From the NCBI RefSeq assembly GCF_001439925.1, contig NZ_LMBV01000029.1, positions 1,234 to 46,545 on the forward strand: 45,312 nt of DNA. Direction: 5' to 3'. A program made the position numbers and the translations under genes. Below, one piece after another: positions 34,117-42,875 of the stretch. The stretch is from Peribacillus muralis. Lineage in GTDB: Bacteria; Bacillota; Bacilli; Bacillales; DSM-1321. Below the pieces are notes generated by a model. The model saw nothing but the letters and a program-made list of their open reading frames with translations, was not told the DNA's origin and searched no databases. Position 1 is the stretch's first letter. Each line of letters opens with the position of its first letter.

Positions 34117-34599
34117 TCAGACCGTTAAATCGTTTTCTGATTTTATATCTATGGCATTTTTTAATAGCCGTTGAAGAACAGCAGCAAAAACCGCAATCAC
34201 CATAGAAGCAAAAATAATGACCAACCCAATTACGATGATACCTGGTGCATCGTCCAGCTCAGCCATGAAATAAAAAAATGGCATGCCCACTACATACAAA
34301 CTACTGATTGTCATCGCACAATATTTTATCTTTTTTAAAGCCATTACAGATAATCCCGAGAATGCCTTGTTTTTGTCAATATAGCTTAAAAGCTTAAGCG
34401 CTTGATATAACGCAACGTAAAAAGGTATTGCCGTTACATACATATAAATAAAAACAAGAACATTCAAAAAAGGAATATTTGGAAATAACTCTACTGCAAA
34501 CCTTGCTATTTCAGGCACCAAAAAGATGCACAAAGCAAGAACCGGCAGCCCAATAAGAATAACAGCTATCTTTAAAAAGAGTGTCGACACTCGATTCAT
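34117..34599 (-). CDS. DUF2975 membrane protein
   Basis: The 160-residue protein has four membrane helices (around 9-31, 42-66, 98-118 and 127-148). KAFSGLSVMALKKIKYCAMTI between helices 2 and 3 is the DUF2975 signature. Function is unknown; the near-constant pairing with a YozG-like XRE protein suggests a membrane partner or effector of that regulator. ATG 34599 is chosen (GAGGTG upstream); the frame to 34614 lies within the leader. Confidence 0.9.
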   Translation of the reverse strand: MNRVSTLFLKIAVILIGLPVLALCIFLVPEIARFAVELFPNIPFLNVLVFIYMYVTAIPFYVALYQALKLLSYIDKNKAFSGLSVMALKKIKYCAMTISSLYVVGMPFFYFMAELDDAPGIIVIGLVIIFASMVIAVFAAVLQRLLKNAIDIKSENDLTV

Positions 34600-34636
34600 G
34601 AAAAAACACCTCACTAATTTATTGTCAAATTTATTT

Positions 34637-34666
34637 TAATACAGAATTTATTGTTTTACAATAAAT
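34637..34666 (-). promoter_or_regulatory. Promoter and operator dyad of the DUF2975-XRE operon
   Basis: Dyad ATTTATTGT-TTT-ACAATAAAT (34646-34666). On the minus strand it overlaps a promoter TTGTAA, 17 nt, TAAAAT. Further half-sites (TTTATTGTCAAATTTATT) lie nearer the gene. Confidence 0.6.
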
Positions 34667-34896
34667 AAATGTTGTTTTTAATTATATTCTTATTGTTACA
34701 AACTTATCTAAAAATTATTTTTTCGGATAAATGCCTCGATTTCATTGAGTTCATCAAGTTATATATATCTATAGATATGACTTCCGCTGACTCTTCCTTT
34801 TACCGCAAAAGGTTATTTTTGTCCCGCCACTTAAGAACCAAAAGACACCAAGAAAAAAGCTAATTTAGACGTTCACACCCGATTCCTCTTTTTTTC

Positions 34897-34912
34897 TGGT
34901 ATAATATACCTG
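34897..34912 (+). promoter_or_regulatory. Palindromic extended -10 promoter, copy 2
   Basis: TGGTATAATATACCTG, identical to 30343-30358, and 23 nt before the GTG of the paralogue. Confidence 0.7.
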
Positions 34913-34935
34913 ATATGATTGGAGGTGTTAACAAA

Positions 34936-35244
34936 GTGAAACGACAAATAATAACCGAGGTATTGATCGAACTAAGAAAATCCGCCTTAACAATCGATTC
35001 AAAAGAATCTTGGAAAGAAGTCATGAAAAAATACGATATGATCATAGGAGGTGCAAGGTTCAATAAAATAAGTACTATAGAACTGGAACATTCATTAAAA
35101 TCAACCTTTAATTATGAAATTGATAATGATGAAATGCTCGAGTTAATTCCTCAAGCATGTCATGCACTCGGAATGAAAACAAAACCAATGGAATTATTAA
35201 ATCACCCCCTAAAAATAGATGCATATACTATTGATTTATTTTGA
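34936..35244 (+). CDS. Small orphan protein, paralogue of the 30384 gene
   Basis: The 102-residue protein starts at GTG 34936 with GGAGGTG upstream; the longer ATG frame (34915) contains that site. Conserved with its paralogue are VLIELRKSALTID, YDMIIGGARFNKISTIELEH, ELIPQACHALGMK and the YTIDLF end. It is soluble, with no signal or membrane segment. Secondary structure looks alpha/beta. Function is not recognised. It is convergent with the gene at 35528, with a strong two-way terminator between. Confidence 0.75.
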   Translation: MKRQIITEVLIELRKSALTIDSKESWKEVMKKYDMIIGGARFNKISTIELEHSLKSTFNYEIDNDEMLELIPQACHALGMKTKPMELLNHPLKIDAYTIDLF

Positions 35245-35458
35245 TTAGTGTTTGTAATCTTTGCAGTCACCTCTGTATTCCCATTCACAAACTCCTTTTC
35301 ATTCCGTTGGAACTTAAATCCTCACATCCTAAAGAGCAGTTTGTGAGGTATTTTTTTAACCTTTCTTTTATCTCCCCACCCTTCAGCAGAATCAAAAAAA
35401 GTGTCCACACCCATAAGCCTCAATGAGTTTTATTCAGCTGGCCCTCTAGTAATTTTGT

Positions 35459-35505
35459 AAAACACAAAGAGCGTTACCTCTATTGGCTAACGCTCTTTGT
35501 GTTTT
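35459..35505. terminator. Bidirectional terminator, 18-bp perfect stem
   Basis: AAAACACAAAGAGCGTTA (35459-35476) / TAACGCTCTTTGTGTTTT (35488-35505). It serves both convergent genes. Confidence 0.9.
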
Positions 35506-35527
35506 ATTCAAATAAGTAAGGTAACGA

Positions 35528-35911
35528 TTAACCTTCTTTCTCTTCGGTATCTTCTTCATATAAACCGTTTCCAAGATAAATAGGGCCGTTTGCATGATCA
35601 ATTCTTATTGGCCATTCATACGGAACTGATATACGACTAGCGACATTTCTCCAAAATTTACAAGAATCGGCTTCAAAGTCTTGAAACTCTTTTAATAATT
35701 CTTTATAAGAAGAACCGTCAAATTGGATATTCATATCCTGCAACCTCATCAAAGCACAATGTCTTATTTCAAGCTCTGCTGCCTTCTCCATTTCTTCATC
35801 AGTTGCCTCATCAATAATGGTTCCTGGCGGGGGTAAGAAAGTATATATATTATCCACTTCTTCTCCCATTCCTTGTGTGGGAATAAATTTATTCCGGATC
35901 CTATTAAGCAT
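35528..35911 (-). CDS. Hypothetical acidic protein
   Basis: The 127-residue protein starts at ATG 35911 with GGGAG upstream. It is acidic with a charged tail (LYEEDTEEKEG). Visible features are NIYTFLPPPGTIIDEATDEE, a helical middle (MEKAAELEIRHCALMRLQDM) and PYEWPIRIDHANGPIYLGNG. There is no signal peptide or membrane segment. I do not recognise the family. Confidence 0.65.
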   Translation of the reverse strand: MLNRIRNKFIPTQGMGEEVDNIYTFLPPPGTIIDEATDEEMEKAAELEIRHCALMRLQDMNIQFDGSSYKELLKEFQDFEADSCKFWRNVASRISVPYEWPIRIDHANGPIYLGNGLYEEDTEEKEG

Positions 35912-36146
35912 AAACTCAACTCCCATTGGTTTTCTTCTAGTATATATTACCTATCCTACCGAGTAAACTAAATAACCTTAATATTCTATTTATATTTTAA
36001 GTTGTGGACGATTTTTGATGAAACTCAAAGCGTCTGTATTTTGATTTTAAGATAACATTGCAAAAGCATGCCAAGGGTAGTGGTTCTTCTTAAGTGCGAA
36101 TGTTTTCAAACAAGAACGAGAAGATTATACAACTCATCAAGGTGAA

Positions 36147-36184
36147 AAAGGCATGAATCCGGTTGATCACCGGGTTCATGCCCT
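36147..36184 (-). terminator. Terminator of the thuA-oxidoreductase operon
   Basis: GGCATGAATCCGG (36152-36164) pairs with CCGGGTTCATGCC (36172-36184), with A5 at 36147-36151. The remaining 35912-36146 holds nothing recognisable. Confidence 0.8.
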
Positions 36185-36233
36185 CTAAGTTGACTGTTTA
36201 CCTTTTAGGTTCAATTCATATGTAATTTAGATA

Positions 36234-37286
36234 TTAAGCAACTGGCTCTTTTACCTTGAAAAGCGTACTTACAATTTGTTTGGATTCATGAGATTCTAAA
36301 GCGGCTAGAATCACAGATAGAGACTTTGCCCCTTCCTCTCCTGATACGGCTGGCTCTTTATCTTCTACGATAGCATATACGAAATGTTCAATGACATGTG
36401 AGTTGTTTTGACCGCCATCATCGTTCGATTGAATTTTGCCAAGCTCATAATTTACAACTTCTCCTGTTGCGTATTGTACAATTAAGGAATACGTTGGATG
36501 ATCTTCTAAACGTAGAATTCCTTTCTCACCGTAAATAATCGTGGAGTTATCTTCTTGACCAACATACGCCCAGCTAGATGCAAGCGTTCCAATAATTCCA
36601 CTTTCTGTTTTTAAAACACATACTGCGTTGTCATCGACATTTGCAAAATCTTTAGCAGTCGTTTGAACAAATGCACCTACTTCAACGATTTCTTCACCAA
36701 GAATGTAACGAAGTAAATCTGTTTTATGTACACCTAAATCTCCCATAGCACCAATAAACGCTTCATTCTTCTTAAAGAACCAGCTCTCTTTTCCGTCAAC
36801 ACTCCATTGCTCAGGTCCACCATGACCAAAAGTTGTGCGAAAACTGTATATTTTTCCAATTTCACCAGTTTCCATCAGCTGACGTGCTTTTTGATGGGAA
36901 GAAACGAAGCGTTGATTGTGACCGATCATAAGTTTTTTACCACTTTCATTTGCAGCTTGAATCATAGCCTGTGCTTCTTCGCTTGACGTCGCCATTGGTT
37001 TTTCACACAATACATGAATGCCTTTGTTCAGAGCTAATATTGAAATAGGCGCATGCAAATAGTTTGGTGTACAAACACTCACTGCATCCACCGTACCGCT
37101 TGCGAGTAATTCTTCATAATTTATGTAAGCTTTTGCACCATACTGCTCAGCAACTTCGATGGCGCGCTGTTCGTTTATATCACAAACTGCTACTATCTTT
37201 ACTTCCTTATTCATTTTATATTCTGGTAAATGGCGGTTTTGCGCGATACTTCCACAGCCTATAATTCCAACTTTAACTGTTTTCAT
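36234..37286 (-). CDS. Gfo/Idh/MocA-family oxidoreductase (ThuB-like role)
   Basis: The 350-residue NAD(P)-dependent sugar dehydrogenase has an N-terminal Rossmann fold (VGIIGCGSIAQNRHLPEY), the VLCEKPMATS lysine motif and catalytic-helix GDLGVHKTDLLRYILGE. It oxidises a hydroxyl on a sugar or cyclitol. Beside thuA, the nearest known parallel is rhizobial ThuB, which makes 3-keto disaccharides. ATG 37286 is chosen over 37292 because GGGGA is 8 nt away. It follows thuA by 22 nt on the same strand. Confidence 0.92.
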   Translation of the reverse strand: MKTVKVGIIGCGSIAQNRHLPEYKMNKEVKIVAVCDINEQRAIEVAEQYGAKAYINYEELLASGTVDAVSVCTPNYLHAPISILALNKGIHVLCEKPMATSSEEAQAMIQAANESGKKLMIGHNQRFVSSHQKARQLMETGEIGKIYSFRTTFGHGGPEQWSVDGKESWFFKKNEAFIGAMGDLGVHKTDLLRYILGEEIVEVGAFVQTTAKDFANVDDNAVCVLKTESGIIGTLASSWAYVGQEDNSTIIYGEKGILRLEDHPTYSLIVQYATGEVVNYELGKIQSNDDGGQNNSHVIEHFVYAIVEDKEPAVSGEEGAKSLSVILAALESHESKQIVSTLFKVKEPVA

Positions 37287-37308
37287 AATCATCTTCCCCT
37301 TTTGTTTC

Positions 37309-38037
37309 TTAATTTTTCACTTCGATTTTTTCCAGTGGTTGTGCATTTCCGTATATAGGACGTTTTCTGTCAACTCGGTGTGCCCATTTAACCCCATTTA
37401 TAATGACACGTTGAATATCTTTATTGTGATAGGTTGGATACGTTTCGTGTCCTGGTCTAAAATAAAAGACTTTTCCATTTCCTCGTGTATATGTGCAGCC
37501 ACTGCGGAAAACTTCTCCGCCTTCGAACCAACTCGTAAAGACTAATTCGTCTGGAGCCGGAATATCAAAATGCTCCCCGTACATTTCTTCCTTTTCTAAT
37601 TCGATATACTCTCCAATTCCTTCTACAATTGGGTGGCTTGGCGCGACAACCCACAGACGCTCTTTCTCATCCGCTTCACGCCATTTCAAATCACAGCTCG
37701 TCCCCATTAATGCTTTGAAGATTTTGGAGAAATGACCAGAATGCAATACGATTAAGCCCATTCCATCCAATACACGCTGCTTGACCTTTTCAACGACTAC
37801 GTCATCTACTTCATCGTGAGATAAATGTCCCCACCAAATCAGCACATCTGTTTCTTTCAATACAGCATCTGTTAAACCATGTTCGGCCTCATCTAATGTA
37901 GCTGTTTTTGCATCCAATCCACTTTCTTTTAAAAATGCTGCGATAGCACCATGAATACCTTCAGGATAAACTTCCCTTACAACCGGATTTTTTTGTTCAT
38001 GTCGATTTTCATTCCATACAGTTACTTTTACCATCAT
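37309..38037 (-). CDS. thuA: ThuA-like trehalose-utilisation protein
   Basis: The 242-residue protein has a glutamine-amidotransferase-like fold. ThuA features are [13 protein letters not shown] at the N-terminus, [28 protein letters not shown] and [20 protein letters not shown]. In Sinorhizobium ThuA works with ThuB on 3-keto derivatives of trehalose or sucrose. Here it heads a two-gene operon with the Gfo/Idh/MocA enzyme. The operon is divergent from lacI and the sugar importer. Two AAACGTTTT-type operators (38273-38319) lie upstream. AAGGGG precedes the ATG. Confidence 0.92.
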   Translation of the reverse strand: MMVKVTVWNENRHEQKNPVVREVYPEGIHGAIAAFLKESGLDAKTATLDEAEHGLTDAVLKETDVLIWWGHLSHDEVDDVVVEKVKQRVLDGMGLIVLHSGHFSKIFKALMGTSCDLKWREADEKERLWVVAPSHPIVEGIGEYIELEKEEMYGEHFDIPAPDELVFTSWFEGGEVFRSGCTYTRGNGKVFYFRPGHETYPTYHNKDIQRVIINGVKWAHRVDRKRPIYGNAQPLEKIEVKN

Positions 38038-38109
38038 ACATACCCCTTCTCATTTTCATTTTATGCATTGAATTTATTCTGCGGATCAACTGCTTTTTAA
38101 GGCTCCCAT

Positions 38110-38268
38110 TTAGCGGCCTGTTATCATGCTATCGGTGGTCATTCCCACAAATGATGGTTGTTGTGCTTGCAACTTTTTTAGTAAAACTTCACTTGCAAAT
38201 AAATCCGATACTGTCGGTTTACGATTAATTAAACCTCGTATTGTTGCATTAAACTGATAATGCAATAT
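38110..38268 (-). pseudogene. Decayed fragment of a second lacI-type gene
   Basis: The minus strand reads ILHYQFNATIRGLINRK, then PTVSDLFASEVLLKKLQ and SFVGMTTDSMITGR before a stop. The intact LacI at 38781 has ELGYQPNAVARGLINRK and NVSDLFASEVLAGIEEQ at the matching places. The residues between (TKTIGVLVP) are deleted. So part of a lacI gene was duplicated or inherited here in the opposite orientation and then decayed. Confidence 0.65.
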
Positions 38269-38272
38269 CTAC

Positions 38273-38319
38273 GTAAACGTTTTCTAAAAACACACTAGCA
38301 CATGAATAAAACGTTTTCA
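38273..38319. promoter_or_regulatory. Two LacI-type operators upstream of thuA
   Basis: GTAAACGTTTTC (38273-38284) and AAAACGTTTTCA (38308-38319), centres 34 bp apart. They resemble the sites before the binding-protein gene and at lacI. Confidence 0.6.
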
Positions 38320-38750
38320 ATATATTTTCAGATATTTTCGAATTTTGTTGTACTTTATAGATTACCTGATTTTAGCTAAATTGACTGCCTGTTGCATGGT
38401 TTAAAAAAGGGTTTTTATTGCTTCACGCATTGCTGTTTTCCCAACTTTTTTCTAAAGTAGCTCATTCTGATAGAACCATCACAGTTCTCATTTTTTGTTC
38501 ATATACGTTCCCTGATTATATCTGGCAGTTTATCGTTCGTTATCGTTGTTTGCATGCACCATGACCGTTTACGATTGGCATTCTCTATTTCTCGCGCCAT
38601 AATTAGTGTAATTGCCTCTATTCAACGGAGATACTATTCGTTTTGAAAAAGAAAAAATTGAGCATTCAAATCATCTACCGGAAGTTAGAATATTCAAAAA
38701 CTGACATGAATTGTATTGAAACCGCTTTATTTATATGTTACTGTTTTTTA

Positions 38751-38764
38751 GAAAACGTTTACGC
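38751..38764. promoter_or_regulatory. Autoregulatory operator at lacI
   Basis: GAAAACGTTTACGC lies just downstream of a likely promoter (TTGTAT, 17 nt, TATGTT) and 17 nt before the lacI start. A repressor bound here would block its own gene. Confidence 0.55.
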
Positions 38765-38780
38765 AGAAAGTTGGTGCAAC

Positions 38781-39773
38781 ATGTCGATTACCATTAAAGA
38801 TGTAGCAAAACAAGCAAATGTATCCGTTGCGACTGTTTCTCGCATTTTAAATAATTTGCCTGGCTACTCGGATGAAACGCAGCAGCGAGTAAAAAAAGTA
38901 ATCAAAGAACTTGGTTATCAACCTAATGCCGTTGCACGCGGTCTAATTAATCGCAAAACAAAAACGATAGGGGTACTTGTTCCCAATGTATCCGATTTAT
39001 TTGCCAGTGAGGTTTTAGCAGGAATTGAGGAGCAAGCTCATGAGTTTGGTTACAGCGTAATGATATGTAAAACGAATCATGATGGTAAACGAACGATCAA
39101 CTACTTGCATGCATTGTATGAAAAACGGGTGGATGGAATTATTATCGTCAGTGAATTTATCACACTAGATTACTATAAAGCAATTGAAACAAATAATGTA
39201 CCTGTTGTATTAGTGGCAACTCAATCAGACTATCCCCTTCCCTTTATTAAAGTTGATGATTATCAAGCTGCTTACGATGCCACGACGTATTTAGTAAAAA
39301 AAGGGCATTCACATATTGGAATGATTGCAGGAACAAAAAGCGATGCCATTTCGACAACTCCACGTGTAAAAGGCTTTACAGACGCATTGAATGACGTAGG
39401 GATAACCGTGACCAATGAAATGATCACGTATGGGGATTTTTCTTTCAAGAGTGGTATAGAGGGAATGGACAAACTATTAAAAAGTTATCCAAAAGTAAAA
39501 GCAGTATTTTGTGCAAGCGATGAAATGGCTGTAGGAGCCTTATCACTTTTATATAAAAGAGGAATCAGAGTGCCTGAACGTATATCACTGATCGGCTACG
39601 ATAATACAGCTACAGCTGAGAAGGCCATTCCCCCGCTTACAACGGTAGCGCAGCCTTTATATAAGATGGGGAAGGATTCCATTCAACTATTATTGAATCC
39701 AGCTTTAAAAGTAAATCCGCTTTATCCTCACCATATTGCTGAACGTGATACAGTCCATTCATATAGCGAATAA
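38781..39773 (+). CDS. LacI-family repressor of the sugar locus
   Basis: The 330-residue protein has an N-terminal LacI helix-turn-helix, ITIKDVAKQANVSVATVSRI, and hinge helix PNAVARGLI, then a periplasmic-binding-like core (TIGVLVPNVSDLFASEVLAG, KRVDGIIIVSEF, CASDEMAVGAL, ISLIGYDNTATAEKAIPPLT, TVAQP). ATG 38781 is the true start because the HTH begins there; the open frame extending to 38643 runs through the promoter and operator. It probably binds the AAACGTTT sites on both sides and releases them on the imported disaccharide or a product. Confidence 0.94.
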   Translation: MSITIKDVAKQANVSVATVSRILNNLPGYSDETQQRVKKVIKELGYQPNAVARGLINRKTKTIGVLVPNVSDLFASEVLAGIEEQAHEFGYSVMICKTNHDGKRTINYLHALYEKRVDGIIIVSEFITLDYYKAIETNNVPVVLVATQSDYPLPFIKVDDYQAAYDATTYLVKKGHSHIGMIAGTKSDAISTTPRVKGFTDALNDVGITVTNEMITYGDFSFKSGIEGMDKLLKSYPKVKAVFCASDEMAVGALSLLYKRGIRVPERISLIGYDNTATAEKAIPPLTTVAQPLYKMGKDSIQLLLNPALKVNPLYPHHIAERDTVHSYSE

Positions 39774-39833
39774 AGGGGAAGTTACAAGTTGGGGTGATTA
39801 CACTGTTATCACTCCACTAATAAAGAACTTAAC

Positions 39834-39879
39834 GTAAACGTTTACTATCATGGATGGTTCCGTTTGAGTAAACGTTTAC
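39834..39879. promoter_or_regulatory. Paired perfect operators before the ABC operon
   Basis: GTAAACGTTTAC occurs twice (39834-39845 and 39868-39879), 34 bp centre to centre. The second lies between a -35 (TTGAGT, 39864-39869) and -10 (TAAAAA, 39887-39892), so repression is direct. Confidence 0.75.
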
Positions 39880-39915
39880 TTAAACATAAAAAATCGAAAG
39901 ATGGGAGAAAAGAAT

Positions 39916-41145
39916 ATGAAAAAAATGTGGAGTTGCCTCTGTACCACAGCTTTGATAGCCAGTTTACTAACGGGCTGTACTAACCAAACAACAGCTAATG
40001 AAAAAATCCATATTGAATTTTTTCAAAACAAGCCTGAAGCTGTAGCGACGTTTGATCAACTAATTGAAAGGTTTGAAAAAATGCACCCAACTATTGATAT
40101 TGAACAGAATAACGTTCCTGATTCGGAGACGGTATTACGGACGAGGTTGGTGAAAGAAGATGTACCAGATCTGTTGGCAATTGGAGGAAATACTACATAT
40201 GGCGATATTGCAGAAGAAGGCTTGTTTTATGATTTTTCGGAAGATTCCGCCATCGAAAAAGTTATACCAGATTATGTTAATATGCTAAATTTATTAGGCA
40301 GAACGAATAAAGAAGATAATGGCATCCCCTTCGCGACGAATGCAAATATGCTCTTGTATAACAAGGACAAGTTTAAAGAGTTAGGGTTACAAGTACCTAA
40401 AACATGGGATGAATTAATTAACGTATCAAAAAAGATTCAAAAACAGGGGGAAATACCTTTTTATTTTACGTATAAAGATGCTTGGACTGCAATGGTCCCA
40501 TTTAATGCCTTAGCAGGAAACTTGCAAGGTGACAACTTCATTCAAGATCGTAATTCTAATAAAACAACTTTTACAGAGCGTTACAAAGAAACGTTAAAAA
40601 AAATGCTTACATTGCTAGATTACGGTCACAAAGATAATTTTGGTCGTGACTATAATGCAGGAAATCGGGCGTTTGCAAATGGAGAATCAGTTATGTATAT
40701 CCAAGGAAGCTGGGCGATCTCAGCAATTAAAGCCATTAACCCAAAGATTAATCTCGGCTCCTTTCCCTTACCTGCATCCAATGATCCATCTGAAAACAAA
40801 CTCGTATCAGGCGTGGATACTGCCTTAACCATGTCAAAAGATACACCCCATAAAAAAGAAGCGTTAATGTTCATTCATTTTTTATTAGAAAAGGAAAATT
40901 CACAGTATTACATAAACGAACAAAACAGTTTTTCAGCTGTTAAACAAGTCTTACAAAAGGACGAAGCATTAAAGGAGCTAAACCCTTACTTTGAACAACA
41001 AAAAATCACTAGTTTTCCGGAACACTACTTTCCTGCGAGTATGCAAGCTGCCAATTTAATTCAGGACTTCCTGATTAAAGGACAAGTCAAACCGTTCCTG
41101 GCAAAGCTGGATAGTGAGTGGAATAAGATCAAAGCGAGAGAATAA
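39916..41145 (+). CDS. ABC sugar transporter substrate-binding lipoprotein
   Basis: The 409-residue lipoprotein has a lipobox ASLLTGC after a basic N-terminus (MKKMWSCLCTTALI). The extracellular-binding fold type 1 (MalE/MsmE-like) shows in IHIEFFQNKPEAVATFDQLI, NMLLYNKDKFKELGLQVPKT and GVDTALTMSKDTPHKKEALM. It captures an oligosaccharide at the outer membrane surface and delivers it to the two permeases. ATG 39916 is chosen with GGGAGAAAAG upstream. First gene of the operon, directly behind the two operators. Confidence 0.93.
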   Translation: MKKMWSCLCTTALIASLLTGCTNQTTANEKIHIEFFQNKPEAVATFDQLIERFEKMHPTIDIEQNNVPDSETVLRTRLVKEDVPDLLAIGGNTTYGDIAEEGLFYDFSEDSAIEKVIPDYVNMLNLLGRTNKEDNGIPFATNANMLLYNKDKFKELGLQVPKTWDELINVSKKIQKQGEIPFYFTYKDAWTAMVPFNALAGNLQGDNFIQDRNSNKTTFTERYKETLKKMLTLLDYGHKDNFGRDYNAGNRAFANGESVMYIQGSWAISAIKAINPKINLGSFPLPASNDPSENKLVSGVDTALTMSKDTPHKKEALMFIHFLLEKENSQYYINEQNSFSAVKQVLQKDEALKELNPYFEQQKITSFPEHYFPASMQAANLIQDFLIKGQVKPFLAKLDSEWNKIKARE

Positions 41146-41161
41146 CAAGGGGGAAAAACGC

Positions 41162-42025
41162 GTGGCTAAACAATCCAAAGTTTATTACTGGATGGTGCTT
41201 CCAGCATTTTTAATATTTTTCATATTTCATACAGTTCCGGTTTTTCAAGGTATGATTTATAGTTTTACAAATTATAAGGGGTATGGAGATTTTAATTTTG
41301 TCGGCTTTAAAAACTATGTGAACTTATTCAAAGACCAGCGTATATTGGCTTCCTATGGCTTTACATTTAAATTTGCCATAGTTTCCACTATACTCGTAAA
41401 TATCATTAGCTTGGCTATTGCCCTCGGACTTAATGCAAAGATTAAATTTCAACATACACTTAGAGCGGTGTTTTTCGTGCCAAATATTCTAAGCGTATTA
41501 ATCGTTGGTTTTATCTTTAATTATTTATTTGCTTTTTTCATACCTCAAATTGCTGAACAATTGAACATTACATCTTTAACACAAAATATTCTTGGTAACC
41601 CGGATTTAGCATGGATAGGGATTGTAATTGTGGCTGTATGGCAAGCTGTGGCATTTAATACCATTCTCTATTTAGCAGGATTACAAACGATTCCAACTGA
41701 ATTGTACGAAGCTGCCAGCTTAGATGGTGCGGGAAAATGGAAAAGTTTTTTACACATTACCTTCCCACTTATCGCATCTTTCTTCACCATTAATATGGTG
41801 CTTGCAATGAAGAACTTTTTAATGGTATTTGACCATATTATAGCCATGACAAATGGAGGTCCTGGTCAGTCTACGGAAGCCATTTCGGTATTGATATATA
41901 AAGGGGGCTTCTCAGGAGGGGAATTCGCTTATCAGTCAGCAAATTCCGTAATCTACTTTATTTTAATTGTCGTTATTTCCGTCCTGCAAATTAAATTCCT
42001 TCAAAAACGTGAGGTGGATATGTAA
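41162..42025 (+). CDS. ABC sugar permease, MalF/MsmF type
   Basis: The 287-residue protein has six membrane helices and the cytoplasmic EAA loop LYEAASLDGAGKWKSFLHIT, where the ATPase docks. GTG 41162 is the start (GGGGG upstream); the frame to 41114 overlaps the binding-protein gene. It is 16 nt after that gene and overlaps the next permease by 1 nt (TAATG), so translation is coupled. Confidence 0.93.
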   Translation: MAKQSKVYYWMVLPAFLIFFIFHTVPVFQGMIYSFTNYKGYGDFNFVGFKNYVNLFKDQRILASYGFTFKFAIVSTILVNIISLAIALGLNAKIKFQHTLRAVFFVPNILSVLIVGFIFNYLFAFFIPQIAEQLNITSLTQNILGNPDLAWIGIVIVAVWQAVAFNTILYLAGLQTIPTELYEAASLDGAGKWKSFLHITFPLIASFFTINMVLAMKNFLMVFDHIIAMTNGGPGQSTEAISVLIYKGGFSGGEFAYQSANSVIYFILIVVISVLQIKFLQKREVDM

Positions 42026-42846
42026 TGGAAAGTAAAAAAGTAAATTGGCCTTTAACCATACTGCTAATATGTTGCTCACTGGTTATCTTATTTCCCCTCT
42101 ACCTAACAGTCGTAACAGCATTCAAGTCGCCTGATGAAATGAGTAGATCCCTTTTATCTCTGCCAAATACATTAAGATGGGAAAACTTCACAGAAGCCAT
42201 TCGTCTGACGAATTTTTTTCAATCCATTAAAAATAGCTTTATCGTTACAGTCTTTACAGTGGCTCTTACACTTTTGACAAATTCGATGGTCGCATATGCC
42301 ATTGCACGTAATATGCATAAGCGATTTTTTAAGTTTCTTTATTACTATTTTGTTAGTGCGATGTTTGTACCTTTTCCAATCATTATGCTGCCTGTCGTCA
42401 AGCAAACTAGCCTTTTTGGATTAAATAATATGACAGGACTTATCTTTCTGTATATTGTATACGGTTTGGCTTTTAATATTTTTATTTATGTTGGCTATAT
42501 ACGATCGATACCCAAATCATTAGAAGAAGCGGCTTATGTAGATGGAGCAAGTATTTGGACTGTTTTTTGGAAAGTTATTTTTCCATTATTAAGCCCTATA
42601 AACGCAACTGTGGGGATTTTAACATGTTTGTGGGCCTGGAATGACTTTATGTTACCGCTTGTTATTTTAAGTGATCGTGATTCGATGACATTGCCACTAG
42701 TTCAATATGTTTTCCAATCACAGTTTACTACCAATTACAACTTAGCATTTGCCTCGTATTTAATGGCACTCTCCCCCATGGTCCTTGTTTATGTCATAGC
42801 TCAAAAATGGATTATTAGTGGTGTGACAAAAGGTGCTGTCAAATAA
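42025..42846 (+). CDS. ABC sugar permease, MalG/MsmG type
   Basis: The 273-residue second permease has the N-terminal LVILFPLYLTVVTAFKSPDE pattern and EAA loop LEEAAYVDGASIWTVFWKVI. It pairs with the upstream permease. No ATPase gene is in the operon, so a shared MsmX-type ATPase encoded elsewhere must energise it, as is usual in Bacillus. Confidence 0.93.
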   Translation: MESKKVNWPLTILLICCSLVILFPLYLTVVTAFKSPDEMSRSLLSLPNTLRWENFTEAIRLTNFFQSIKNSFIVTVFTVALTLLTNSMVAYAIARNMHKRFFKFLYYYFVSAMFVPFPIIMLPVVKQTSLFGLNNMTGLIFLYIVYGLAFNIFIYVGYIRSIPKSLEEAAYVDGASIWTVFWKVIFPLLSPINATVGILTCLWAWNDFMLPLVILSDRDSMTLPLVQYVFQSQFTTNYNLAFASYLMALSPMVLVYVIAQKWIISGVTKGAVK

Positions 42847-42875
42847 CGAGAATCATATGAGGAAGGATGATAAAC

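Noticed and set aside
38643..38780. 46-codon upstream extension of the LacI frame
   Set aside because: It crosses the likely promoter and the operator at 38751, and LacI proteins start right at the HTH found at ATG 38781.
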